NCBI GenBank assembly: GCA_904419295.1
Contig: CAJFRA010000003.1
Coordinates: forward strand, 1 to 64,000
DNA from: Candidatus Pseudobutyricicoccus lothianensis
GTDB lineage: Bacteria > Bacillota > Clostridia > Oscillospirales > Butyricicoccaceae
Length of the DNA stretch: 64,000 nt
Direction of reading: 5' to 3'
Within the stretch, counting starts at the first letter, position 1, and every line of letters starts with the position of its first letter. Below the pieces are notes generated by a model. It was given only the letters and a program-made list of their open reading frames with translations, was not told the origin of the DNA and made no database searches. The translations under genes were made by a program, and so were the position numbers. This document shows, piece by piece, positions 20,039 through 29,231 of the stretch.

Positions 20039-21711
20039 GTAGGATCCTCCGCCTGTTTCTGTTCTTCCTGGCCGTGGTTCTCCATAGGATGGTCGAAGGT
20101 CAGGCCCAGCATGGTGATATCGTCAAATTGGGGTGCAGACCCCACAAAGCCTTGGATGGCCTGGGCTGCGGCGGCCAACAGCGTCTCGTTGGCGGCCAGC
20201 CGGTTCTGGTTCAGCACAGCCTGCAAACGCTGCTCGCCAAAGAGCTCTTCGTGGGCATCGGTGGCTTCGGTCACGCCGTCGGTGTAGAAGAACAGCCGGT
20301 CGCCGGGGGCCAGGTCCAAACGGCCCGTCTGGTAGCGGATGCCCTCCATGCCGGCCAGCACGAAACCGGGGCGCACTTTCAAATATTCAAACTGGCCGCC
20401 GGCCCGGCACAGCAGAGGCGGGTTGTGGCCTGCGTTTACATAGGAGAATTCACCGGTGCGCAGATCCAATACGCCCATAAAAGCGGTGATAAACAGACCT
20501 TCGCTGTTGGCTTCGCACAGCTGGTCGTTCACTTCGGTGAACACCTGCCCCAAGGCCGCCCCCGTCTGGGCGTGGTCTTTGATCAAAGTCTTGCCGATGA
20601 CCATGAACAGGGCGGCCGGCACGCCTTTGCCCGATACGTCGGCCACCACCACAGCCAGACGGTGGTCGTCGATCATGAAGAAATCGTAGAAGTCGCCGCC
20701 CACTTCCTTGGCCGGCACCATGGAAGCATAGATGTCGAATTCATTCCGGTTGGGGAAGGGCGGGAAGATGCAGGGCAGCATGGAAGCCTGGATCTGGGTG
20801 GCGATGCTCAATTCTGCGCCGATGCGCTCCTTTTCTGCGGTGACGGTGGCCAGATCGCTGCAGTATTCCACCAGATCCTGTTCCAGCTTGTTGATGGAAG
20901 AAGCCAACATTTCCAGCTCGTCATGGGTATGTACATCTAAAATGGCGCACTTTGTGGCGTCGGCCGTGGTCAAAGCGGGGGAAGAAAGGAATTCGGCGGT
21001 GGCTTTTGTCATGCTCTGGATGGGCGCGACCACCTGGCGGCGGATGATCCACAGGAAGAACAGCACGAACACCGCTGTGATGGCCAGCATCAGGGCGCCC
21101 AAGAAAAACAGGAATTGGCGCTGCTCCTGGACGATCTGGGTGATGTCGATGTCCGCACAGGCATAGCCAGCCATATTCCCCTGGGAGTCCAAGATGGGCT
21201 CCTGCACCGTCAGGGTCCAGCCATATTCCGCCTCATGGGTGACGACTGGTTCAATGGGCTCGCCGGCCAGATAGGTGTCGATGTTAGCGGCAAACTCCTC
21301 ATCCAGCTCCACCGTGGTGCCCAAGGGGACGTAACCGCCCTCTTCATACCCCTCTACCTCGCTTTGGTCGGAATCGAAGAGGAACATGGCCGAGGCAGGT
21401 TCGGGCCGCACCACATAGAGGTATTCCACATCGTTATTGGCCACCAGATCATAGATGAACTGCTGGGTGGCCTCATAGGTGGCGTCAGTCTGCTTGGTCT
21501 CATAGTAGCGGACCAGATCGTCGCCGTCGATCTGGCTGACCAAGGTGCGCACCAGGTTTTGGGCGCTGGAGGTGTACAGGTCGGCCATGTTGGTCTCATA
21601 GGTGCGGTAGCTGGCAAAAAGGGCGGCAGAGCTGAGCACCAGTGCCATACAGATGACGATGAGCGCCATTTTAGCCCCCAGCCGGCGGCGGGGACCTTGC
21701 ATGCGTTTCAT
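20032..21711 (-). CDS. Membrane PP2C/SpoIIE phosphatase with extracellular sensor and HAMP
   Basis: KEVGGDFYDFF, VVADVSGKGVPAALFM, FYTDGVTEA, FDDITML all present; start at MKRMQGPRRR. Confidence 0.92.
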   Translation of the reverse strand: MKRMQGPRRRLGAKMALIVICMALVLSSAALFASYRTYETNMADLYTSSAQNLVRTLVSQIDGDDLVRYYETKQTDATYEATQQFIYDLVANNDVEYLYVVRPEPASAMFLFDSDQSEVEGYEEGGYVPLGTTVELDEEFAANIDTYLAGEPIEPVVTHEAEYGWTLTVQEPILDSQGNMAGYACADIDITQIVQEQRQFLFFLGALMLAITAVFVLFFLWIIRRQVVAPIQSMTKATAEFLSSPALTTADATKCAILDVHTHDELEMLASSINKLEQDLVEYCSDLATVTAEKERIGAELSIATQIQASMLPCIFPPFPNRNEFDIYASMVPAKEVGGDFYDFFMIDDHRLAVVVADVSGKGVPAALFMVIGKTLIKDHAQTGAALGQVFTEVNDQLCEANSEGLFITAFMGVLDLRTGEFSYVNAGHNPPLLCRAGGQFEYLKVRPGFVLAGMEGIRYQTGRLDLAPGDRLFFYTDGVTEATDAHEELFGEQRLQAVLNQNRLAANETLLAAAAQAIQGFVGSAPQFDDITMLGLTFDHPMENHGQEEQKQAEDPTC

Positions 21712-21724
21712 AGAACGATTCCTC

Positions 21725-23479
21725 CTAAATTCGTAAGACCATGGTGTTGAAACCGGCATACTGCCGGTATGAGAACTCTTTGGCCTTGGCTTTCACCATG
21801 CGCAGGCCAAGGGCATCCAGGCCCTGGCCTTGATCCAAGTTGATGTTGTCGGTATCCAGGGAAAAGGGGTTGAAGGCCCCGGCGCTGTCGCGGATGTGCA
21901 GCCGCAGCTCGCCGGCTTCCAAGGGGACCAACGTCAGCTGGATATAGCCCGTTTCCCCCCGGAACCCTTGCTGGATGATGACGCTGCACACTTCTTCAAT
22001 GGTGTTGGTCACAAAGAAGCATTTGGAGGGCTCCACTTCCAAGGCCTCCAAGTAGCTCTCCGCCGCCAACAGCGTATCGCCCAGCTGCTGGATGTCGTTG
22101 GCCAGGCAGGCGCTGAAAACGTGGTCGTCTGCGGGCAGCATGGTCCAGTTGTGCCGCCTGTGGTTGCGCAGCAGCAGCCACAAAAAGGCCAAGCCCTCCG
22201 AGAGCAGATAGACCCACCAGAAAGCGCGGATGCCCAAGGGCGCCAAGACCAAGCTGAGCAGGGCGAACCCCAGAAAAGAACGGAGCGTGACCAAAATAAA
22301 ACTGATGCGTTCTTGGTTGACAGCCTGGTAGTAATAGGTGAACACCATGTTGACGCTGCACAATACCACGCTGCAAGCAAACAAACGGATGGCCCAGACG
22401 CCTTGGTACCATTCTTCTGCGCCCCGCAGGCCAAAGAGAGAACAGGCTTGCTGGGGGAAGAGGAGGAGCACCGCCGCAATGCAGGCGCTGATGGCCAGGG
22501 AGATGGCAAAGGCTTGGCGCAAGGTGTGCAAAATGTTCCGGTAGTTGTGTTCCCCCAGAAAAGTGCTCACCATGGGCAGCATCGTCATGCTCATGGAATC
22601 GTAGATGCTGGCCACCAGATCCTGCAAGTTGTACAGGATGGTGAAGATGCTCACGGCCAAAGCGCCGTCCAGCCACATCAGCAGGCGGTTGCACAGCAGC
22701 ACCACGGCAAATTGATAGAGGTATTGCACCGAGGTGGAAAAGCCCACTTTGGCCGCCCGCCACACCCGTTGGATGCGGAAAGGGCTGAGGCCAAAGCGCA
22801 GCATGCCCTTTTTGCCGATGATGTGGCCGCAAGAGAGCAGGACCATCACGCCGGCGCCGATGGCAGTGGAATAGACTGAGCCCTCTGCGCCGCAGCCCAG
22901 CCGCACCACAAAAATGTAATTGAAAAAGATGTCCAGCAGATTGCTGGTCACCAGCGAAACGGCGGCCAGCTTGGGGGCGTTGTCGCTGTTGATGAAATAA
23001 TAGAGGGGCCCTTGGCAATACATCAGGGGCGACAGCAGCAGCTGTGCCCTGACATAGCGGCGGCAGACCTCATAAAAAGGGGTGCCCGCAGGCCCTGCGC
23101 CCAGCAGCTGCAGCAGCTGGGGCAAAAACAAAAGGCCCAGGGAACACAGCACGATATACAGCCCCAGGGCAAAGCGGAGGATATCCATAAAGATGCGGTT
23201 GCCCTCTTGGGCATCTCCTTCGCCCAGACATGTGGCGTAGTGGATCGAGCCGCCTGTGGCCAATGTCATGGATATGGTGTTGAGCAGCATGTAAATAGGG
23301 AGGCCGATGCTGATGGCCGCCAGGCCATCGGTGCCCAAAGTATTGCCCACGAACAGGCAATCGGCCAGCGCGCCCAGAGCCAAGCCGGTGTTGGATAAAA
23401 AGCTGGGAATGAAAAACTTGCGGAAGGCTCGGTTTACAAAATAGCGCTCCACTTGCTGTGTTTCCTGTATTTTTTCCAT
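21725..23479 (-). CDS. MATE-family transporter fused to C-terminal HATPase_c_2-like domain
   Basis: MATE start RKFFIPSFLSNTGLALGALADCLFVGNTLG; C-terminal IEEVCSVII...IRDSAGAFNPFSL...GLDALGLRMVKAKA. Confidence 0.88.
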   Translation of the reverse strand: MEKIQETQQVERYFVNRAFRKFFIPSFLSNTGLALGALADCLFVGNTLGTDGLAAISIGLPIYMLLNTISMTLATGGSIHYATCLGEGDAQEGNRIFMDILRFALGLYIVLCSLGLLFLPQLLQLLGAGPAGTPFYEVCRRYVRAQLLLSPLMYCQGPLYYFINSDNAPKLAAVSLVTSNLLDIFFNYIFVVRLGCGAEGSVYSTAIGAGVMVLLSCGHIIGKKGMLRFGLSPFRIQRVWRAAKVGFSTSVQYLYQFAVVLLCNRLLMWLDGALAVSIFTILYNLQDLVASIYDSMSMTMLPMVSTFLGEHNYRNILHTLRQAFAISLAISACIAAVLLLFPQQACSLFGLRGAEEWYQGVWAIRLFACSVVLCSVNMVFTYYYQAVNQERISFILVTLRSFLGFALLSLVLAPLGIRAFWWVYLLSEGLAFLWLLLRNHRRHNWTMLPADDHVFSACLANDIQQLGDTLLAAESYLEALEVEPSKCFFVTNTIEEVCSVIIQQGFRGETGYIQLTLVPLEAGELRLHIRDSAGAFNPFSLDTDNINLDQGQGLDALGLRMVKAKAKEFSYRQYAGFNTMVLRI

Positions 23480-23483
23480 AGGG

Positions 23484-23780
23484 CTACTCGATGGTCAGAA
23501 TATCGGAAAATCCGGTCAGATTGAATACTTCCATAATGGTATCGTTGACATGGCGGACTACCATCTGCCCCTGTTTGTTCATCTGCTTCTGGGCGGCCAG
23601 GATGACCCGCAGTCCGGCGGAAGAAAGATAGGCCAGCTGTTCCATATCCAGCACCAAATGGGTGATCCCATTCAGAGAGTCTTTGAGCTCCTGCTCCAGC
23701 GCAGGGGCGGTGGTGGTATCCAACCGGCCTTCCAGCTGGAGCGTCAGGGATTGGTTTTCTTGTGTCTTTACAATGTTCAT
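23484..23780 (-). CDS. STAS domain anti-sigma factor antagonist
   Basis: LQLEGRLDTTTAPALEQEL, LVLDMEQLAYLSSAGLRVIL. Confidence 0.94.
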   Translation of the reverse strand: MNIVKTQENQSLTLQLEGRLDTTTAPALEQELKDSLNGITHLVLDMEQLAYLSSAGLRVILAAQKQMNKQGQMVVRHVNDTIMEVFNLTGFSDILTIE

Positions 23781-23811
23781 GTCTACATCTCTCCTTTTTC
23801 AAACTGGGGTT

Positions 23812-24537
23812 TCATCGCAGGCCCAGGTTCTCTTCGCAGTAGTGCAGAAAAGACTGCTGCACCTGGGTGTAGTTTTTTTTGCTCACTGGCACAGAACTGC
23901 CGTCGGTAAGGCGGAAGCAGTAGCGGCGCAGCCCCACCGCGTGGGATAAGTTCACCAGATAGCTCTTGTGGCAGCGCAAAAATTGGAGGGCGGGCAGGCG
24001 TTGGGCCAGGGTGGAAAGGTGGCCGCTGCTGGATACCACCCCGCCGCCCACGGTGTGGATGTGCAGCGCCGTGTCAAAGACCTCTGCATACAAAATGGAA
24101 TCCACTGACACTACCTGCAGCATATCGCCGCTGCGAATGGCCAGAGAAACCGGTTTTTGGCGCCGGTTCAGCGCCAAAAGCAGGGCGACCTCCAGCTCCT
24201 CCGGGCGGATGGGCTTGACCAGGTAATCCAGCGGATGGACTTTGTAACCGTCCAAGGCGAAATCCGGGCTGCAGCTGACTAAAACGATGGACAGGTCCGG
24301 CAAGGTGCGGCGCAAAGCGGCCGCCACATCCAGGCCGTTTTCTTCACCCAGCAGCACATCCAAAAACAAAAGGTCGGGAGATAGGGCCCGGCTGGCCACT
24401 GCCTCCAGCAAGTCCCCGCCGCATGCAGAGGTATGCAGGCGGTAGGGAACCTGGTGCTTTTGCAGGATGGGCTGCAGCAGGCCGGCGAATTCCTGGAGCC
24501 AAATCGGGTCGTCATCACAGCATGCGATCGTGAACAT
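23812..24537 (-). CDS. LytTR response regulator
   Basis: MFTIACCDDDP, LLFLDVLLGEENGLD, K in YLVKPI; LytTR C-terminus LQFLRCHKSYLVNLSHA. Confidence 0.92.
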   Translation of the reverse strand: MFTIACCDDDPIWLQEFAGLLQPILQKHQVPYRLHTSACGGDLLEAVASRALSPDLLFLDVLLGEENGLDVAAALRRTLPDLSIVLVSCSPDFALDGYKVHPLDYLVKPIRPEELEVALLLALNRRQKPVSLAIRSGDMLQVVSVDSILYAEVFDTALHIHTVGGGVVSSSGHLSTLAQRLPALQFLRCHKSYLVNLSHAVGLRRYCFRLTDGSSVPVSKKNYTQVQQSFLHYCEENLGLR

Positions 24538-24670
24538 ATGAAAACAGCCTCCTTTGCATCGTCGGTCTGAAAACTCTGTGCCGCAGTGGGCCGAATGCTC
24601 CGCTTGACGGCCCATTTGCCCCTGCTAATAGTTTATCTTGCAAGAAAAATATCGTCAACGCAGACGGATT

Positions 24671-24720
24671 CCCAGTTGCGTGAATATTTTCCCACTTGCA
24701 CAAAAAATATCCCAGTTGCG
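24671..24720. promoter_or_regulatory. Three direct repeats CCCA(G/C)TTGC(G/A) at 20-bp period (candidate LytTR boxes)
   Basis: CCCAGTTGCG at 24671, CCCACTTGCA at 24691, CCCAGTTGCG at 24711, upstream of extended -10 TGGTATCAT (about 24751-24759). Confidence 0.6.
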
Positions 24721-24818
24721 GCATTTTTGTTTCCTTATTTGTGGGTTTGGTGGTATCATAAAAACCAATAAAAAAGACAAAAAACGACCGGATCCACCGG
24801 TCTAAAAGGAGGATCTTC

Positions 24819-25541
24819 GTGGCAGATGAATTGAGCATCCGCATTGGTATTTGCACGGCCGACCAAGCACTGGGGCAAGCTCTCTGCCGCGTACTGGAAG
24901 GGTGGGCACAAGTGGTGTGCGCCAATTTGGATCTGGCCTTGTGGACAAGCGCAGCCCAAGCGGAACCCGCTGACTGCGCCCTATTATTATTGGATCTGGA
25001 TGAAGGGGATGCGACCTTCCGGCTGGCGGCCCGCGCCAGGGAGCGGGGGCAAGGGCTGGTGCTGCTTTCCCAAGATGAGGGACAAGCCATCGGGGCCTAT
25101 CGCTGCCACCCAGATGCCTTTTTGTGCAAACCGCTGAAGGCAGACAAGCTCCGCCAGGCGCTGAAACGGACGGCACATTTGTGGCAGCAGGGCCTCCGCC
25201 GGCTGGATCTGCCTTATTACCGCAGCCGCATCCAACTGCCCCTGTGCCAGATCTACTATGCCGAGGCCCAGGGCCGGCATACCATACTGCATGGCGCCAG
25301 CGGCCCGGTGGAGATCAACCAGCCCTTGGGCAAAGTGGCGGAACAACTGCCCGAGCCCCCCTTTGTGCGGTGCCAAAAGAGCTTTATCGTACACCTGGGG
25401 GCCGTGCGGCACATCAGCGGCGGACTGCTGCAGATGAACGACGGGCAGAGCATCTCCATCAGCCGGCCGTTGCTATCCCAGGTGCGGGAACAATACGATT
25501 CATTCTGGCATAAGGAAAGCGAGGCGGCTGCATGCATCTGA
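24819..25541 (+). CDS. LytTR-family regulator with divergent receiver domain
   Basis: GTG start after AGGAGG; LLLLDLDEGD; LytTR end PPFVRCQKSFIVHLGAVRHI. Confidence 0.85.
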   Translation: MADELSIRIGICTADQALGQALCRVLEGWAQVVCANLDLALWTSAAQAEPADCALLLLDLDEGDATFRLAARARERGQGLVLLSQDEGQAIGAYRCHPDAFLCKPLKADKLRQALKRTAHLWQQGLRRLDLPYYRSRIQLPLCQIYYAEAQGRHTILHGASGPVEINQPLGKVAEQLPEPPFVRCQKSFIVHLGAVRHISGGLLQMNDGQSISISRPLLSQVREQYDSFWHKESEAAACI

Positions 25542-26257
25542 ATGTGATGATCTGTGACGACCTGCCCGAAGAGCGGAACACCCTGGCCAGGCTGGTGCGC
25601 CATTATGCGGCCAGCCGGCAGATCCAGCTGCAGCTGGATACGGCCGACAGCGGCCTGCACCTGATGAGCCAGCTGCGGGGGCCGGGGCAATGGGATGTGG
25701 TGTTTTTGGATATTTATATGGAGGGCATGAACGGCATTGAGACCGGCCACCGGCTGCGCCAGGTGGACAGCCAATGCGCCTTGATCTTTGCCACCAACAG
25801 CCAAGAGCACGGGGTGGAGAGCTACGAGCTGCGGGCCGCCGACTATTTGGTCAAGCCCTTTGCCCAGCAAGAGGTGGACAACGCCCTGGATTGGTGCATG
25901 GAGGAACAGCGGGAAAACTGGCGCACCCTGACCCTGCTTTCCGAATGGGAACCGGTGGAAGTGCGGCTGCGGCAGATCGATTACATCGAGATCAAAGGGC
26001 ACACTGCCCACATCCATATGAACAGCGGCCGGGTGATCCAAGTCCGCAAAGGGCTGGATGCCCTGGAAGCGGAGATCGACAGCGGCGATTTTTTGCGCTG
26101 CCACCGGAGTTTTCTGGTGAACATGGCCAGCATCCAGCGGGTGGATCGCACGGATTTTGTGCTGGCTGGGGACGTTCGCGTGCCCATCGGCTCACAAAAT
26201 GGAGCCCGGGCCCGGCAATGCTTCACACAGTGGGTCATGGATCACACCTGGCGGTAG
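25532..26257 (+). CDS. LytTR response regulator
   Basis: MICDDLPEE, VVFLDIYMEGMNGIE, YLVKPF; LytTR GDFLRCHRSFLVNMASIQRV. Confidence 0.93.
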   Translation: MHLNVMICDDLPEERNTLARLVRHYAASRQIQLQLDTADSGLHLMSQLRGPGQWDVVFLDIYMEGMNGIETGHRLRQVDSQCALIFATNSQEHGVESYELRAADYLVKPFAQQEVDNALDWCMEEQRENWRTLTLLSEWEPVEVRLRQIDYIEIKGHTAHIHMNSGRVIQVRKGLDALEAEIDSGDFLRCHRSFLVNMASIQRVDRTDFVLAGDVRVPIGSQNGARARQCFTQWVMDHTWR

Positions 26258-26262
26258 GAGGA

Positions 26263-26287
26263 AGGGGCGGATGCCCCTTTTCTTTTG
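26263..26287 (+). terminator. Short stem-loop with T-rich tail
   Basis: GGGGC-GGAT-GCCCCTTTTCTTTT. Confidence 0.6.
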
Positions 26288-26299
26288 CAGATAGATGCA

Positions 26300-27661
26300 T
26301 TAACCGCCGTAGAGTTTTCTCTTTTGTTGAAAAGTCCATTGGGAGGGGTCGGCGGCTGAAGGGGAAGAATTGCTGATGAGATTGTTCCGTGTGTAAAAAT
26401 CAGTAAGCATCTGAGAGAGTTGTAGCTCATGGGGATTTAGGTTTGAATTTTCTTCATTGCCCGAAGCGGTCATGGCGTGTGACTGCATACGTGCCATAAC
26501 ATTAGACAATGTACCAACACGTTTATAGTGGTCTGGATCTAAAGGTAGGTCAGATCGCCCATTAAGTATATCTGGGCCAAAAGAACGAAGTAATATATCA
26601 TTCATAGCATGGTTTGCATAACCGACCTCACCGCCAGTAACACCTCCCTTGTTTTTTTCACTGTAAGTGCCCATTGGCTGATATATTGTTTGAGCAGATT
26701 GGCGTAGACTATCCATTGCATCCTTATCTTGTTCCATAATGGAGAGATACCTGCCAAATTGGGCAATCGCTGCATCTTGGTAAGCATTTAAAGATTCAGG
26801 GTCATTTAGCAGCTCACCATTTGACTTTGTAGGCAAAGAACTGGTCGAACTTGTCGCTTGCACAAGAAAAGGTAATATTTGGCGGTTTATACCCTGGGTT
26901 CCTTTTTTGAGTTCCTCGTTATAAGCCGCACCGGCACCACCACGCATAATGGTAAAGCGGTTGCCATCTGTCTCTGAAAGATGACTTTTACTTGCGACAT
27001 CCGCTTTCGCTATAGGGGCAAAAGATTGCATCACGCTAGCTGCATGGTTGCTGTCGTATTCTCCTGGTTTTGCCATGGAATCGCCAATGGTGTGATGTTC
27101 AACATCATAGGGGGCTGAAATTTCTGGTTTTTTCTTTTTGCCCTTCGCCTGCATGGGGCCGGCGGCCGGGGCGCAGGAGACGTCGGAAAGCGGGGTGACG
27201 CCGGAATAGATGCTCTCGCCGGCTGCGGCCATGGCGCCCTCCCGGTCGGCCCGGGCCTCCAGGGCGCTGTCCTGCAAAAAGCCCTGGCCGGCGACTTCGC
27301 CCCGGGCCTGGGACACCACGTGGGACAGTTCGTGGCCCAGCAGGGCCTGGCCGGAGGAAGAAGTGAGATCCAGCTGGCCGGGGGCAAAGGCGATGCGGTT
27401 GCCCTGGGCCATGGCTTTGGCGCCGGCATCGGCCACGGCCTGGCTCTCATAGAGCTGGACGGAAGACAGGTCCGCCTGGAAGGAGTCCTCCATCTTTTGG
27501 CGGATGGCGTTGGGCAGGTCTACCTTGTGGCCCAGCATCTGCTGGGTAGGCGCCGCAGCGCCGGCCCGCAGCGCATCCATGGAGGGGGCGGCTGGCGCAG
27601 CCTTTTCCGTTTGGGGGGCAGCTGTTTCCGTCCGCTTGCGGGTGGCGTATTGATAGGACAT
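26300..27661 (-). CDS. DUF4157 (eCIS-associated) protein with unique C-terminus; candidate cargo 1
   Basis: MSYQYATRKR...VDLPNAIRQKMEDSFQADLSSVQLYES...LLGHELSHVVSQARGE; start at 27661 (RBS AAGGAGG), ORF track extends upstream. Confidence 0.88.
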   Translation of the reverse strand: MSYQYATRKRTETAAPQTEKAAPAAPSMDALRAGAAAPTQQMLGHKVDLPNAIRQKMEDSFQADLSSVQLYESQAVADAGAKAMAQGNRIAFAPGQLDLTSSSGQALLGHELSHVVSQARGEVAGQGFLQDSALEARADREGAMAAAGESIYSGVTPLSDVSCAPAAGPMQAKGKKKKPEISAPYDVEHHTIGDSMAKPGEYDSNHAASVMQSFAPIAKADVASKSHLSETDGNRFTIMRGGAGAAYNEELKKGTQGINRQILPFLVQATSSTSSLPTKSNGELLNDPESLNAYQDAAIAQFGRYLSIMEQDKDAMDSLRQSAQTIYQPMGTYSEKNKGGVTGGEVGYANHAMNDILLRSFGPDILNGRSDLPLDPDHYKRVGTLSNVMARMQSHAMTASGNEENSNLNPHELQLSQMLTDFYTRNNLISNSSPSAADPSQWTFQQKRKLYGG

Positions 27662-27676
27662 GGATAAAACCTCCTT
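27117..27676 (-). repeat. 560-bp direct repeat, copy A (RBS + DUF4157 N-terminal module)
   Basis: Near-identical and co-linear with 28669..29228 (constant offset 1552). Confidence 0.92.
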
Positions 27677-27710
27677 GTACGATTGTTGAAACGAGCACAT
27701 GTTCTGCCAA

Positions 27711-29213
27711 TTAGGTAGTAGGCTTTTGCCTTTTCTTACCGGCGCGGCCATAAGATGTGAGATTGCGGATGCCGACGCCGCCATTCTCTGCCTTTCCATA
27801 ATTGGTAGTATCATTCAATATCCCTGTGTAGTGTTGCAGCGCTTTGAACCGATTGGAATCGAAGAAGGCGCTATCAAACATGTCCTGATTTTCATACATC
27901 AGATACATCATTTGATTCAAATAGGAAGAAGGTTCTGCTAAATTCTCGTCATCGGCCGATTTGGTGATGGCAACGCCGATCCGCATCAGCTCTTTTTGAA
28001 CGTCAGCGCTGCGCTGCTGATCGGATGTATTCATATGTTTGTTCAGATGCTTTTGAAAAGAATCTGCATCGCCCATCACATCTTTTTGTATCGTGGAGCC
28101 AAAGACCTGCCCTGCCATATCACGGGGTTCGTTGACTGCTCTGCCGTAGTCGAGATTTGCACGCGTGACACCGGGCGTGGGCAAACCGGTATGGGCAGCG
28201 TTGTTATTGCTGCCCTGCATGATAGCGCCGTTGCGGAAGGCAAAGGGCTCTGCGGAAGGCGTCAGTGCGTTGTGGCCCGCCACTGTGTTGCGCAAATGGG
28301 TGGATTCATGCAACATCTGGGCCCGAAGTTTTCCGTTGGTGTTGCTTTTGTTGAAAAGACTGAGTGCGATTTGGGCTTTGCCGCTTTGTACGGTGCCCAT
28401 GGCATTCCCGCCCTGCACCAGCGCAATGTCGCTGTTTTGCTCTAAAAAATCCAGCATAGGGGAAAGGGTGCCAAAACGATTTTGGGTCGTTTCGTCTTTG
28501 TTAATGGCATGTAGACGGGATTTTAAGTCGCTGCGCTTTTCCTCAAAACGTTGAGCCACAGCAGCCTGGGCCTTCTCAGAAGGGTCTTTCATGTGTCGCA
28601 AGGCGGCCTGCATATCGATCTCGTTGGCGATCTCATCCCGGCTGACGTGCCGTACTTCCTGGGGTTCGGAAATTTCTGGCTTTTTCTTTTTGCCCTTCGC
28701 CTGCATGGGGCCGGCAGCCGGGGCACAGGAGACGTCGGAAAGCGGGGTGACGCCGGAATAGATGCTCTCACCGGCTGCGGCCATGGCGCCCTCCCGGTCG
28801 GCCCGGGCTTCCAGGGCGCTGTCCTGCAAAAAGCCCTGGCCGGCAACTTCGCCCCGGGCTTGAGACACCACGTGTGACAGCTCGTGGCCCAGCAGGGCCT
28901 GGCCGGAGGAAGAAGTGAGATCCAGCTGGCCGGGGGCAAAGGCGATGCGGTTGCCCTGGGCCATGGCTTTTGCACCGGCATCGGCCACGGCCTGGCTCTC
29001 GTAGAGCTGGACGGAAGACAGATCCGCCTGGAAGGAGTCCTCCATTTTTTGGCAGATGGCGTCGGGCAGGTCTACCTTGTGGCCCAGCATCTGCTGGGTA
29101 GGCGCCGCAGCGCCGGCCCGCAGCGCATCCATGGAGGGGGCGGCTGGCGCAACTTTTTCCGTTTGAGGAACAGCTGTTTCTGCCCGCTTGCGGGTGGCAT
29201 ATTGATAAGACAT
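27711..29213 (-). CDS. DUF4157 (eCIS-associated) protein with HExxH-containing C-terminus; candidate cargo 2
   Basis: Same N-terminal ~180 aa as 26300..27661; different C-terminus with LHESTHLRNTVAGHNA. Confidence 0.88.
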   Translation of the reverse strand: MSYQYATRKRAETAVPQTEKVAPAAPSMDALRAGAAAPTQQMLGHKVDLPDAICQKMEDSFQADLSSVQLYESQAVADAGAKAMAQGNRIAFAPGQLDLTSSSGQALLGHELSHVVSQARGEVAGQGFLQDSALEARADREGAMAAAGESIYSGVTPLSDVSCAPAAGPMQAKGKKKKPEISEPQEVRHVSRDEIANEIDMQAALRHMKDPSEKAQAAVAQRFEEKRSDLKSRLHAINKDETTQNRFGTLSPMLDFLEQNSDIALVQGGNAMGTVQSGKAQIALSLFNKSNTNGKLRAQMLHESTHLRNTVAGHNALTPSAEPFAFRNGAIMQGSNNNAAHTGLPTPGVTRANLDYGRAVNEPRDMAGQVFGSTIQKDVMGDADSFQKHLNKHMNTSDQQRSADVQKELMRIGVAITKSADDENLAEPSSYLNQMMYLMYENQDMFDSAFFDSNRFKALQHYTGILNDTTNYGKAENGGVGIRNLTSYGRAGKKRQKPTT

Positions 29214-29228
29214 GGATAAAACCTCCTT
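28669..29228 (-). repeat. 560-bp direct repeat, copy B
   Basis: See copy A. Confidence 0.92.
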
Positions 29229-29231
29229 TTG

